NCBI RefSeq assembly: GCF_964340395.1
Contig: NC_135553.1
Location: forward strand, 5,972,001-6,036,000
Direction of reading: 5' to 3'
DNA: 64,000 nucleotides
Source of the DNA: Glandiceps talaboti
Taxonomy: Eukaryota; Hemichordata; Enteropneusta; Spengelidae
Shown: one piece after another, positions 1 to 13,140 of the stretch
Position numbering within the stretch: the stretch's first letter is position 1
Layout of the letters: each line of letters begins with the position of its first letter
Position numbers and translations under genes: made by a program
The notes under the pieces: generated by a model
Databases searched by the model: none
Seen by the model: the letters and a program-made list of their open reading frames with translations, nothing else
Told to the model about the DNA's origin: nothing

Positions 1-2184
1 GACCTTGCGTGACATACCCTTTGCCACGGGATAATCTGTGTTCTTGATATGTTTTTCAACGAACTATTAATGTGATATCATCGTATATATTACAAAGGCA
101 CAAGAGGAAAGAATGAATTTCCCCGGGCAAGCATGTACAATCATATGTTTTCTGTTATGTAAAGACTCAACGTTTTTCTCTATGGAAAAAAAAACAGAGA
201 ACAGAGTTTGCGTATGTCAAAGCTAACATAAGACATCAAAGATATCAATCTCTAATAATAGTGATGTAAGCATGAAACGAATTCTGACACCTTGAACCAT
301 TATGCTTTCCAACTGTTGATTTTAATTTGATTGTATCCATTGAAGGTACTTTTGGGTTGTCTAGGCAACCGAAATCACATGGCAACTGGTATATTTTGTC
401 CCGATTATTTAAGTTGTTGTTATTGTTTTGTTTTGTTTTTACAGACTAATGAGAATATAAACATTGACCGGCATGCTAAAGTGCACGTGGTGAGGTATCC
501 TTGACTGGAATTTCAAGAGATAATGGTCGTCATGTCTTTGGGCTGCAGTGAATATGGGTCGGTGAAAGTTCTTCCGTAAAAGGCAACCACTGAATGTTTT
601 CGACGGTGTTCGAGATAGAGTCATTTGACTGGATGTCTTCTCGTTCGTTCGTTAGTCATCATTATTTTACTTATGAATATATTATATAAAAAGGCGGCTA
701 AATTCTTCTGCCGTAAAAAATGTCCGATAGACCTTTTCCAGGTAAATTCCCTGAAAATGAGAGTAATTCCTATTTCTCCATAGCCAACCTTGGGTGCTCG
801 CCATCTTTTTTTAAAAACTTATTCAAGGAAATGTACAATCTTTTATTTCCCCACAACTCAGTATTGGGTAGCCATATTGGGTTCTAAAATGTTGATATCA
901 TTTCGACCTCTAAGGCTCTACTTCAGAAATTTGGACGATGATTCCCTTTTTTGCGTCACTTTAAGTGAGCACTGAGCCAGAAAATAATGATGGCTTCAAC
1001 CTACCCGTATAAGGACAGCATTTATTCCCTGTTGTTAAAAGACTTGTATAGATAAAAACTTTCTAACGAAAATCATCCTGCAAAAAATCTTTCCCTGATA
1101 TATGTCATCAGCCTTAAAAGAACATCATATGTTATGTTTTGTATGTTTCTGGTATAGAGAAGGCCTAAAGCTAAAACCATTTTTCAAAACCAAAGTAATT
1201 TTTTTAATCCACATATCGAGGTTGTAAACGATATGAATAGTTAAATCATATTAGAAATTGCTATAAATGCTTTTTTTCTAGAGTCACGATTTCAAAATGC
1301 TACATCACTGCATTTTTAGATTAATTAGACAATCGAGATTTATAACGCTGGCATACTCTATGGGGCCACAGTGATTTATTTTTAACCGAGTGTATGCTCT
1401 GATTAGACTTTTTAAAGACGTTTACTTATTTTAATATATTTATTGTACTCTTAAGTTTCGGATGTTCGATCGGCAGTGTCAAAGAGCGCCATGGAGGAAC
1501 ACTTATACAGGTTCGAATGCTGAGGGCACTGGCAACGGGAGGGGAGGGGGGAGTTGATAGGAATAATACATATCTGAATAGAGGTTGAGAAAGATGCCGC
1601 GATTAAAAGTGTTCTGGGCAACCCATCCTTTAGCACTTTAGCAATATATTTATACGTCGTCAGTTGTCCGTTTTTATAACTTCCCTTTTCAATAAGTCTA
1701 GATTTAACATGGTTGTTGAACCACAGATAGTTATCTGTGGTTGAACGTAAATGTATTTATGTATGAAGTACAAACCCGCTATTATTTTCCGTTGGGATAA
1801 AAATAAGATACAATATTGCAAGGCTCAGAATGTTTTATGGGTGATGGTTTATAATGCGTAGGTTACGGGTAGTCGTGTAGATTGGAGTTAAGTGTACAGT
1901 GCACCAGCTGTTCGTTGGTTTAGGTTTCACTACGCTATGTCATATGGAGCACATAATGCTGGTACACGGGCACAGCTGCTAAACAACTAGCAACAACACA
2001 TTGTACATCAATTGGAAATCAATAAGTTCCATTTCACTTGAAAAAAAAACCCTCAATGGAACGAAAAGTAGACATCCTAAACTTGAAAGTGAGGACTTTC
2101 ATATTAATCCACACAGTTTTACTGCGTGATGCATAATTTACAGTTCGTAATATATAGGTACATGCGGAATCAATTTAAATATCT

Positions 2185-2189
<5 letters not shown>
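1..2189. other. No gene recognised
   Basis: AT-rich single-copy-looking DNA. The longest frames are about 61 codons and resemble nothing. The only structure is a 24-bp palindrome at 1719-1742 (AACCACAGATA, GT, TATCTGTGGTT). Confidence 0.6.
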
Positions 2190-2216
<27 letters not shown>

Positions 2217-2274
2217 CATACATACATACATACATACATACATACATACATACATACATACATACATACATACA

Positions 2275-2308
<34 letters not shown>

Positions 2309-2327
2309 CATACATACATACATACAT

Positions 2328-2359
<32 letters not shown>

Positions 2360-2622
2360 CTACCTACCTACCTACCTCCCTCCCCCCTCCCTATCTACCT
2401 ACCTACCCACCCACCCACCCGCCCACCCACCCACCCACCTACCTACCTACCTACCTACCTACCTACATACATACATGTACATACATACATACATACATAC
2501 ATGCATACATACATACATACATACATACATACATACATACATACATACATACATACATACATACATACATACATACATACATACATACATACATACATAC
2601 ATACATACATACATACATACAT
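2190..2622. repeat. Composite ACAT / ACCT / ACCC tetranucleotide array
   Basis: (ACAT)n occupies about 2190-2340, a short (AC)n follows, then ACCT and ACCC units to about 2465, then (ACAT)n again to 2622. The inner ACCT/ACCC block looks like later mutation and expansion inside an original ACAT array. The His-Thr-Tyr-Ile frames across it are not genes. Confidence 0.95.
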
Positions 2623-2719
2623 TCAAGTTGACAAAAAGATGTTAATGCTCCTTTATAGATCATTCAATTTAATGAGAGTATTTTAAGTTTTTCTATAATT
2701 TGCTGGTTTGGAAATCTAA

Positions 2720-3309
2720 ATGTACAAAACAGGCTGTAGTAAAATTATCAACGGTGTACAACAGATTAGTCTTGCCAAGTTGTACGAAAAACAAGTTTTC
2801 AGCAAAGCCAAGGCCATACTAAGCAATAACCAGCACCCCTTCACCAGGAATTTGAAGTTTTACCATCCCATCGGGTGCTATAGAGTTCCAAAGACAAAAA
2901 CTAACTGAGCTAAATATTCATTCATTCCGATAGCAATTTCTTTATTGAACAGTGTGAGGAATGATTAGTAACTCACTGTTACATTGTTTTAATGCAATCT
3001 ACCTTTATTTTAATTTGTGACTATCCCTTCATTTTTTAACTGTATTTATTGTACGCATTTTAATGTATATTGTGACCCCGTTTTAAATATTTTTTCATGT
3101 AATTACTATGGTTTTTATTTTTCGACTGTAGCACAAAAAATTGCCCACATTGGGATAATAACGTAATATTGTATTGTATTGTATTGTATTGTATTGTATT
3201 GTGTTGTATTGTATTGTATTGTATTGTATTGTATTGTATTGTACTGCATTGCATTGCATTGTATTGTATTGTATTGTATTGTATTGTATTGTATTGTATT
3301 GTATTGTAT
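2720..3309 (+). mobile_element. 5'-truncated LINE 3' end with ATTGT tail
   Basis: Reading from about 2755, the frame encodes AKAILSNNQHPFTRNLKF, then GCYRVPKTKTN, a TGA stop, and AKYSFIPIAISLLN. This is the typical C-terminal end of ORF2 in CR1/L2/Jockey-type LINEs (a KA-IL-HP block, then a Y/F-RVP-TN-SF-P-AI-LN block). The in-frame TGA where an Arg codon is expected shows decay. After about 200 nt of 3' UTR (GTAGCACAAAAAATTGCCC, then GGGATAATAA), the copy ends in a long (ATTGT)n run at 3168-3309. Short tandem-repeat tails are usual for these LINE clades. The reverse transcriptase and endonuclease are absent, so the copy is dead on arrival. Confidence 0.8.
3168..3309 (+). repeat. (ATTGT)n tail of the LINE copy
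   Basis: These are about 28 pentamers, with a few GTGTT and ATTGC variants. The array starts directly at the LINE 3' terminus, which suggests that it arose from the retroposon tail and then expanded. It does not look like an independent microsatellite. Confidence 0.9.
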
Positions 3310-4389
3310 AATTATATGAAATATTTTGACGATAAGACTGGAAACTGACAGAACAACACGAACATGATGAATTCGGTAGGTTTTCTTGCTCGTGATTTTA
3401 CCAGATTAGTTTGAATTAGGCACTAGTATAGTTGTAAGTTTTGCTACTATACTTGTGATGTAAGATGATTTCGAGACAAAGGTGAAGACAGAAGATTACA
3501 TGACGTCACTGTTGAGACGTCGTTATGTGTAAAACTGTACAATCGGTATCAATTAGAGTAAATCGTTTTAAAGAACGGTATTGCCTAAACCGCCCCCGGG
3601 CCATGCCAGGGTTTATACTAATGCCTTTAACAATCAGTGCACCAGCTGGGACATCCTAGCAAAAATACGCCACTTCACAACAAAATGTGAATGTTTTGTA
3701 CAAGCTAGACACGAAGGATATAAAGCAATGGTAGTAGTCAGAATCCCTTGACATGTGGATATATTACACGTGATATTTTACTCTTACACACTAAATCCTA
3801 CATGTAGGTGATGAAGACCTTACTTTTTTCATTTCCGTTTCCATGAAATATATTTTTTTTCACCATCCCCTCTCAGTTGTAAACTGATTGTGTTTGACAA
3901 CAATATTTTATATTCAATCGATAAATGTATCCCTCCGATATACATCAACAATAAAATGTCAAAGTCTCCCGTAGGCTCAAGGCAGATAGTTTTTTAATGG
4001 ACAAAAGTAATCATTCTTAATTTTTGTAAAATATATTAAAATTGTAGGTACAATTATTTTGACAAGCTGTAAGAATTTATTTTCACTACATATTGAGGTA
4101 ATACTTTCTACCCTTCGTAGTAGCAGACAGTATTATATGATCTCGGATGGCATTTTTGTATGGACCCTTTGTTGTTAGAGTGACACGGTATATATTAACC
4201 TTATTTTCGGCTAAAGTCGGTTAACAAAATGCATAAACATAATACTCACAAACACTTATTTTAATTAATAGGTACAAACTGACGTGACAGGGATGGTTAG
4301 GTTTGTGCACAGATGCTTTGGTAACCATGGCTATGGCATTTTCAGATATTTGCTTTCCCTCAAATAATGTCTTAATATCATATGTCATT

Positions 4390-4726
4390 GTTATATCATA
4401 TCATATCATATCATATCATATCATATCATTGTTATATCATATTATATCATTGTTATATCATATCATATCATATCATATCATATCATATCATATCATATCA
4501 TATCATTGTTATATCATATCATATCATATCATTGTTATATCATATCATTGTTATATCATATCATATCATTGTTATATCATATCATATCATATCATTGTTA
4601 TATCATATCATATCATTGTTATATCATATCATACCATATCATTGTTATATCATATCATATCATATCATATCATATCATATCATATCATATCATATCATAT
4701 CATATCATTGTTATATCATATCATCC
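4390..4726. repeat. (ATATC)n array with ATTGTTATATC interruptions
   Basis: ATATC pentamers are interrupted at irregular intervals by ATTGTT. This makes longer compound units of variable length, so segmental duplication inside the array is likely. Open frames across it are by-products of the repeat. Confidence 0.95.
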
Positions 4727-5039
4727 CTAAATAACTGGTGAGACGTCTACCTGTTGAGATACACAATTCAACATAGTTTTGAGTACTATACAGATATTGA
4801 AAAAATAAACAAAAGTATTAAACTACAAAGTGACAAGCTGTGGCCATTTAAAAATCGTGTTTTGGATACATATTGATTGTACAGTATAACAGCTGTCTCA
4901 TGCCATGTCTTACAAAACTTATATTACACGCAAACCGTCAGTCTGAGATGTGTTCTGAATATCATCTTTTGTTAATTTTCAATTAATATAAAACATTGTC
5001 CCAATATTTACTTTTCAATCTAGCAAGAACGAACGGACA

Positions 5040-5380
5040 TACATCGTCGTAACCCTCTGCCTCTTGACGACAAACTAACTTACATTGTCGTAAACCTCGA
5101 CCCCTTAACGGTAAAGTAAATCACATTGTCGTAAAACTCTTGCAGACGAAAATAATTATAAATCACAATATAATGCCGTAAAACTCAAGACCTCTTTACG
5201 AAAAAGTTAACTCACGTTGTCATAAATACCAACGGCAAAGCTAACTCATAATGTCGTAATCCCCAACCTCTTCTCGGTAAAAGTAACTCACTTTGTCGTA
5301 AAAATCATTGAGTCTCGTGAGGACGAAAAAGCTAGACCTCTTTACAGAAAAGCGAAACCTATAATCAGGTTGTCATAAAC
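5040..5380. repeat. Degenerate tandem repeat, unit about 42 bp
   Basis: The landmark GTCGTAA (or GCCGTAA / GTCATAA) recurs near 5046, 5087, 5128, 5175, 5219, 5253, 5295 and 5372. It is usually preceded by TCACATT and followed by a C/T-rich stretch and TAAAG. Spacing is about 34-47, with one gap of 77 that fits a lost landmark. The array is old and diverged. Confidence 0.7.
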
Positions 5381-6242
5381 CACCCTGTATCTGGACAACA
5401 GAACAAAGTCTGGTTTTTCTTCTGTTAGAAGTGGAGAAAATCATTGTGACTAATAAGTGTTGAGAAAAAAATAGTGCAACGAGAGTGTGAAAGCCCTGCC
5501 GCATTGTATTATCTTGAAAACCTTGAAAGATAAATGAATAAAATGAAGTCATTTTCCATACTTTATGAACGACGCTACTTTATAAGTACACAATCTGCAT
5601 TAATTTATTACTTCCCATGAAGTCTTACCATTGAAAGCAATTTGTACACAAAAGATGAGTCGTCTGCCAGTGTCGTTTTTCTCAGGTCATGTGACATTGC
5701 AGGCATCATGCAAGTATTGACCACAGACTAAACGTAGTGGAGACCTTTTTTACGAATGCGCAAAGCTATAGGATTCGTTTTTGCTATCGAAATAGACCAT
5801 TTGTAAAGAGTTTACAGTTAAGTATTTGTTTTTCCCGCCATATCCCCGGCATAGACGAGAACCTGACACGAGATATTTGTGTCGAACGCTATTGAAACCA
5901 TATCTTGACAAATACATCCCGCAGCGATATTGTGCCAGGCTTTACGCGGTAAATCAATTACTAGTGATTCAGGTATTGGAAAATTAGTCATTCATGCGGA
6001 ACTGATTAGCACTACACTGATTACTGTAATGGTGTCTGTCTCTAATTGCTGTGCCGATAATACTGCATTTATGAGACGGGGCAGTGGGTATTTGCTCTTA
6101 TCCAACTCCTGCCACAATAAATAATTACTGATTCAGAAGGAATATACGACAGCATTAAAATATACGTGTACCTACATAAATGTAAACGTACACAACTTGT
6201 ACAGATTATGTTGTGTGCAAATGATATATGAGATAATTAACA

Positions 6243-6263
6243 TGATATATATATATATATATA

Positions 6264-6358
<95 letters not shown>
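6243..6358. repeat. (AT)n array with AGTG interruptions
   Basis: This is a near-pure AT dinucleotide run broken at two places by AGTGTGT/AGTGT. It lies directly 5' of the first hammerhead module. Confidence 0.95.
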
Positions 6359-6361
<3 letters not shown>

Positions 6362-6372
6362 GTACATCAGCA

Positions 6373-6414
6373 TCTCCTGACGAGTGATTTACTCACGAAA
6401 CAGGCTTGTAGAGA
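6373..6414 (+). ncRNA. Hammerhead-type self-cleaving ribozyme motif, copy 1
   Basis: The core CTGACGA at 6377-6383 is followed by stem II (GTGA 6384-6387 with TCAC 6393-6396, 5-nt loop). Then comes GAAA at 6397-6400 and a tiny stem III (ACA 6400-6402 with TGT 6407-6409, loop GGCT). The predicted cleavage-site nucleotide is A6410, in a GTA context. Stem I is TCTC 6373-6376 with GAGA 6411-6414. This matches the hammerhead consensus (CUGANGA, stem II, GAAA, stem III, UH) in type I topology. Hammerheads with very short stem III are known from Penelope-like elements and other metazoan retroposons. Stem I is only 4 bp, though an outer ATCA/TGAT pairing may extend it. Activity is inferred, not shown. 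Confidence 0.72.
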
Positions 6415-6460
6415 CGAAAAACCCTACTTGATTTTCTTCTACCCTCAACATATATATATA

Positions 6461-6603
6461 TATACATACATACATACATACATACATACATACATACATA
6501 CATACATACATACATACATACATACATACATACATACATACATACATACATACATACATACATACATACATACATACGTACATACATACATACATACATA
6601 CAT
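6461..6603. repeat. (ATAC)n array
   Basis: This is a nearly perfect tetranucleotide run, directly 3' of the hammerhead module and separated from it by a short (AT)n. A single ACGT variant occurs near 6576. Confidence 0.95.
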
Positions 6604-6618
6604 CTTGTTTCTTATACA

Positions 6619-6703
6619 CGCATCTGGAACGAAGACATATACAGTACTTTGAAATGTGAAGAGAATTCCTGACAAACATGTCAGATGACAGCAATTATTG
6701 AGA
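6619..6703 (-). repeat. Dispersed repeat fragment, copy 1
   Basis: Read on the minus strand, this contains CTGACATGTTTGTCAGGAAT and then a region similar to the minus strand of 15528-15610. Both begin a frame with MFVRNS, but neither encodes anything recognisable. It follows the ribozyme/ATAC block, so it may be part of the same insertion. Confidence 0.5.
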
Positions 6704-9700
6704 GGAAACATTTTAAGACGAGGTTCTCAGAAACAAGGATGGTAGAACTGATAACATCCGGGAATCACACATTACAGGTTTGATTTTACGACTTGTGAAC
6801 AAAAGGTTAATGGGGCTCCTTAAGCTTTAGTTTCATTAATCGTTCACTTCACGTTAGTCTGACGATGTAGTTAGACAGTACAGTGTATCAAATGCACTTC
6901 GCTAGATATTTAAACCTTGTTAAATGGTATGCAAAGTCTTTCAAATAGTTTTGTCGTTCGGAAATCCTTCATTGCTTGTTTGAGAGTGAATTTCATCCCA
7001 TGTGCGTTGGTCCTGGGTTCGCGCTTTGGGCTAGAAGTTAGATGTTATCATTAATTTATGTATTTGACAATGAAAATTGTCAGTATGAAATAGGAAAAGT
7101 GTGTATAAATAGTAGACGTGGGAGTAGTGATAGAAAGGGTACGGTATAACAGTTATTATGAGTAAAGTTGTGGCTAATGACGATGAGTCTCTGTGTACTA
7201 TTTATAAGCAAGCCGATGTGAATTTGACAATGTGCCTTTGCATTGCTTCACGCCCCAGGCCCAATTACGCTGTTAATTGTAAAACACGTCACGGTATCAC
7301 GTACGCTTTTAAACAATCTCCTGGTATATTCTTCTCAATTTCGACATACGTTTCCTTTTCATGTATTTTTGTTTGCACGTTACGCAATGATATCAGTACC
7401 TTTCTACAGAACTTGGTGTTTGTGTTGATTTAGAAGGCACCCGTACAAGAGACTGGCTGTGCTATAGAGTACCATTGAATTTGGAACAACAGGCTGTACA
7501 CACGTTGACTCGGTCTTTATCAGTCCGTTGACAATACAGAAGAAACAGGTGGATAAAATAACGGGACACCTCCCTATAACTGTGGTTTATTATCACCACA
7601 AAGATCTTATTTGTGCTGATAAAATCAAAAAAAAAGAAAGAAATGATAAACAGTTCATATTTTAGTAATGATCACGTGATAATGACAGCTGTGAATAAAT
7701 GAAGCTTTGCATGTTGATTCTTGATACACTGTGCACTATTCAATCGCGTTTGTTCCGCCACCGACAAGTGGGGCATGGCAGACGATGACTTTGATTATAT
7801 TAACTGGTGCGAGAGTAAACGCATTGGAACTTTTTTTTTGTGGCCGATCGATAACAGTGATCTCCCACGGCGACGTTCATTTCACCATGCTGTTACAATT
7901 TGTACCTTCTTCTGTCTTCGGTATGATGGTGGGGCCTTTGTCGAAAGAAAGTCTGGTGCACTTTGACAAGCCGTTGTTGACTCAGTAGGTCGACCTCTGA
8001 TCAATAACAACATTTTTAATCCACCATTTGTGTGAATTAGTCAGGAAAATACTTGATGTAGGATAGCATGAGCAGACAAAGTAAACTCTTTAGTCCCCAC
8101 GTGACGTAGCCCGAGGCTTTTATGATGGTACTGTTGATGTCGTGCATATCGCTCTAAGACTTACAGAAACACAACATTTTAGTAGAGTTCCAAGTTTTTG
8201 GAACTTATGATTCAACGATTATTTTGAAATGAATATTAAACTTATATATTTACCCAATCAGGGAAATGGTTGAATACAGTTTTACTGTTCTACTTAATTG
8301 TTTTGGATGCACTGCGTTAGTTTAAAAAAAAACCGGGGTTCTAAAATTAATTTGATGGAAACGAGGCATAAATATATGAATAACTCGTACGTGAAATATC
8401 AACAGTTTATATTGAGCAACAGGAAGTATGAATTCTAGAAAGTGGTTTATTAATTTAATTTCTTACTATAATTTGCACGTATTCAAATTTTTTTCAGGCC
8501 TTGCATGGAACCAACAATTAACACATGCGAGGTATCATATTTTTGAAAATAATTTTAGGACTGGACGTAATATTCGAAATTGAAATTGTAATCAAGAGTT
8601 TTGTTGAATGGTAACTTGGGCTGACGTTTTGATACTGATATTGATATCTTACTGTACTTATAGCCAAATATATCTTTAGAGCCTTAGCAACAGGTGACAT
8701 AGCAGTAATTGGTTAGCAAAGTCACGTGTCGTCCTTGCGCTTGTACTGAGAAAAAACAATTTCATCAACTATCGTTTTTATTAGGTGTTTTTACGTTGGT
8801 GTAAATGATAGAGAATTAACACAGACATGTCTCAGCGCCATAAAAGACATTATGTTACACCGTATTCGATGTATAATGTGGAAACTTTACACCGGATTAA
8901 TACAACGTCTATCAAAATTCCGTATTATACCGAGACAACATGTACCACCATAGTGGAAAAAAATACATTACGGTGATACTCAAATAATCCTAGATACGTC
9001 AGAACACTAGTGATTTTATTGTCTACAGATCTTACCGATAATCAAATTTAAGCGGATTACGACTGCACATATTGGGTCATTGTTTTCGTTTTATTTATTC
9101 TCAACGGTTCTGTAATTTTGGACTTTAACTGTGTTTAGCAAGTCGATGAGTCGAAAGCATGCCCGATAAATTTGATAAGTAAATTGCAACTAAAAAGTGT
9201 ACATGGCAGGTCATTTTTAGAAACATTCTGAAGTTTTAAAAATATTAGGGAAGGGAATTAGACATATTAATCTCATTTTCATTAAATTCCAAGTGACATT
9301 GATATGGAAAGGGTATCGCCATCATATACGTCATCTTGTCGGTGCATACATTGATTAAAGTTAACATAACTCCGACAGTTACTTTGTACGACAAATAATT
9401 AATCTCAACGTGATTAACATGTCACAATACAACCATTCTTTATTTCATTATTTTATAAGCTCCTTATGTTGCACATCTGTATTGGCGATATCAAAGGGTA
9501 GTAGGTTCATATTTTTTGTAGAGCCACACGCCGTGGTTTAATCGACGTAACACGTTGTAACAGTTGTACTTTTCATACCGTTGTATTGGTCAATGGTTTT
9601 ATGGTTTGACGACATTCAGCAAATTTTAGATCAGGAAATGTCACTCGATTTCATACTGTTATACAGAGATAAGGATATTAATACAAACACATTTTGAATT

Positions 9701-9719
9701 ATATAATATATTGCATATA

Positions 9720-9720
<1 letters not shown>
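6704..9720. other. No gene recognised
   Basis: Frames of 60-91 codons around 7158-7988 overlap each other and lack splice or family support. No repeat structure was seen. Confidence 0.55.
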
Positions 9721-10375
<655 letters not shown>

Positions 10376-12578
10376 GATACAATCTCAGTATTCCAGTAGT
10401 TTGGTATACCAGTCTTCTTTGTTACATATAGTGTCTTCTGATAGGACACCATAACATTGGATCGTCAAATGTTATCGTGTTTTACATTACCATTATCCCA
10501 GTATAGTAGATTGTTTTACATCTGATTCACAATTTGAATAATTATGGTGTTATTTATTCGCAAACATTTCTTGCGATATTTCTTACCCACTAACAAGTTA
10601 ATGAAAGTGACATCTTTTTTAAAGCAATCAACACGTTTTTGCAAGGAGAATATTGTTTTGAACTGAGCCGAATTTGTCTTTAAAGCATATGTAGTAGAAA
10701 GGAAAGTTGCAATAGTACATTTCATAGTTACTGAATAAGCAAGCGTAAGGCGTTCTCTTATATGACACGTGCGTGATGGATGATACCCTCACAATGAATA
10801 TTACTTGAATATAATGATACATGTCAGTAGATCTGTGCATACTATACTGTAGGCAATCGTTCATGGATTGTGTCTGCGAAGTCGGTACCAAAGTGAGAAC
10901 TAGATCGAGCTATATCTACAATTATCTGTTGAAAAGATGATTTTGAATAAACTCTTAGTTTACACACATACACGATTGGGTTTTCTGGGTTGTGCACGTC
11001 TTATGATGGGTACGTTTATACCCGGTTACATATATGAGAAGCATCATTTGAATTCAGATGTAGTTTCAATGCATCCGTGAAATTAGAGCATCGAACTTTA
11101 ATGACCTAAATACATAATATATAGACTTCTCGATTGTATTTATACTTATTAAACCATTCATAATATCATTTTTGACATTGCCAGCAGAAAGCCACGATCT
11201 ACAAGTAAAAACAAAAAAACGTAGATTACTGAAGATTAACTAAAGCTTACAATTTTACCGGAAGCCACGAACTTGTCACAATCTTCAGAATAAAGTCTAT
11301 AAAAATGTGTATATTTCACCATAACCTGAGAAACTGAAAGAAGATGAAGTGAGCAAGTGAAAGAAACGAAAGAGAATGAGTGAGGAAAGTCAAGATACAC
11401 AAACTAAGTAAGAATTGTTACTAATAAGGATTTGACAAAGGATTGCTATTCACTCAACACCAAACAAACTGAACAAGAGGACACGTCGTGCACTCGCTGA
11501 AACTATCGAAGTCTTCTGGCAGACTGGATATAAGGAAATATTTCTTTCTCAACGCATCAGAACTCAATGAACCAATTCAACTGGGCCGGGGCATGTTATC
11601 CAAGCTTATATACATGTAGTTGTTGACATGACTTTAAAATTAGACTGGACCAGTACATGCACACTACAAGGGATTATATGAGACTTTTAAGGATTTCTTC
11701 CCCATCTTGGCAAGGTTACCTTGCTACTATATGGTAATCACGGGAGTACACAACATTTCAACATTTTAAATAATGTATCAAATGATCATTATATAGATAT
11801 ATGTACAGGCAGGATATATACCCCCCCCCCACCACCACCACCACCACCACCACCACAATTGTAGCAGTATCCATGACAACGTTAACCACACTAACAAACA
11901 CATCTGATTAAAACAGATTGAATTAAGTGACGTAAATATCATAAATTGGAAATGGTTTTGAGATATACAGATTATGGATGTATTAGATTCTAAACTAGCA
12001 AAGAACTCTGGACACCTCGAACTTTATACCCAGTTATGGTGAACACTTTTTCTCTCAGAATTTGGAATAAAAGGTATATACTGGATCAGCCACCCCTTTT
12101 CAACAGCTGTATTTAAGAACAATATTGAATCATTCGAGATGTTATCCCGATTCTTCTGTCCTCAATTGTACGACATCGATCATGTACAATGTTTACAGGA
12201 AGCGAACCTCAAGATTATTTTTTGGAATGAAATCCAATGTAATATAATCTAACATGGAATTCATGGGCAGAAAATGGTTCGGAATTTCGACATCATCTAC
12301 AAATTAATGTTCCTGAATATTGACAATAACTTGAATCTTCAACTAGTGTCGCATCTCAGCGGACTTTTTCAAGAAGTGTTATTTGTTTTAAACTTAGTAA
12401 TATTACATCATGTTCTTGGAATTGTGACTTGATAATAAAAATAATTCTATAAATTACAACCATTTGTGCAATTCTCATTTCGTAGTGTGACCCCCACCCC
12501 CACCCTCACCCCCACCTCTGACAGTGGGATGTAATTAATCATGAACAATTGCAACTCAAAAACGTTTCAAATTTATCC
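10376..12578. other. No gene recognised
   Basis: Apart from the poly-C/CCA tract at 11820 and a short C-rich CCCCCA stretch near 12490, I see no coding signal or repeat. Confidence 0.55.
11820..11857. repeat. Poly-C followed by (CCA)n
   Basis: About ten C residues are followed by roughly nine ACC/CCA triplets. It is a short, nearly pure trinucleotide repeat. Confidence 0.9.
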
Positions 12579-13140
12579 TGGTTTTCATCGTCAGTTTTCA
12601 ATGTAAGTGATGATGAGTTTAACCCATATTTTGATTGCACCAGACAAACTGGCTCGCTCGCTCACTCACTCACTCACTCACTCACTCACTCACTCACTCA
12701 CTCACTCACTCACTCACTCACTCACTCACTCGCTCGCTCACTCACTCACTCACTCACTCACTCACTCACTCACTCACTCACTCACTCACCCACCCACCCA
12801 CCCACCCACCCACCCACCCACTCACTCACTCACTCACTCACTCACTCACTCACTCACTCACTCACTCACTCACTCACTCACTCACTCATTCACTCGCTCG
12901 CTCGCTCTCAATATTTCGTATGTCAATATTTCGAACGTAACTAAAACAATTCATATCTACCCAGCTTTCCATCATCAATTTTGTAATTAATGAGTTTATC
13001 CCACATTCTGATTGCTCCAGACTGACTGTCGAGTTTGCTGTTATTGTAATATTTCGTATGGAACGCATTATTGCAACAGACAGACTCACGAATTTGCTGT
13101 CAACATTTCCTACGGAATGCATTATTCGTGTAGTATGATT
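12579..13140. repeat. Duplicated flanks of the CTCA array plus two ~58 bp units
   Basis: The 70 bases before the array (12579-12651) and the bases after it (12962-13034) are homologous. They share TTCATCGTC/TTCCATCATC, GAGTTTA-CCCA and TTCTGATTGC/TTTTGATTGC, CCAGAC. The stretch 13033-13140 then holds two diverged ~58 bp units beginning TTTGCTGT and ending GCATTATT. Confidence 0.7.
12652..12905. repeat. (CTCA)n array with inner (CCCA)n block
   Basis: CTCA tetramers with a central block of CCCA (about 12787-12820) and CTCG variants at both ends and near 12731. Frames rich in His-Ser-Leu-Thr across it are artefacts. Confidence 0.95.

Noticed and set aside
2126-2686. A 186-codon frame rich in His-Thr-Tyr-Ile
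   Set aside because: It is a translation of the ACAT/ACCT array; all frames of such a repeat stay open.
4303-4734. Overlapping frames of 74-143 codons rich in Ile-Ser-Tyr-His
   Set aside because: They translate the ATATC pentamer array in three frames with similar length, so no frame is favoured.
5310-5345. GAGTCTCGTGAGGACGAAA resembling part of a hammerhead stem II
   Set aside because: The CTGANGA box is missing (TCATTGA instead) and no stem III or cleavage site follows in register.
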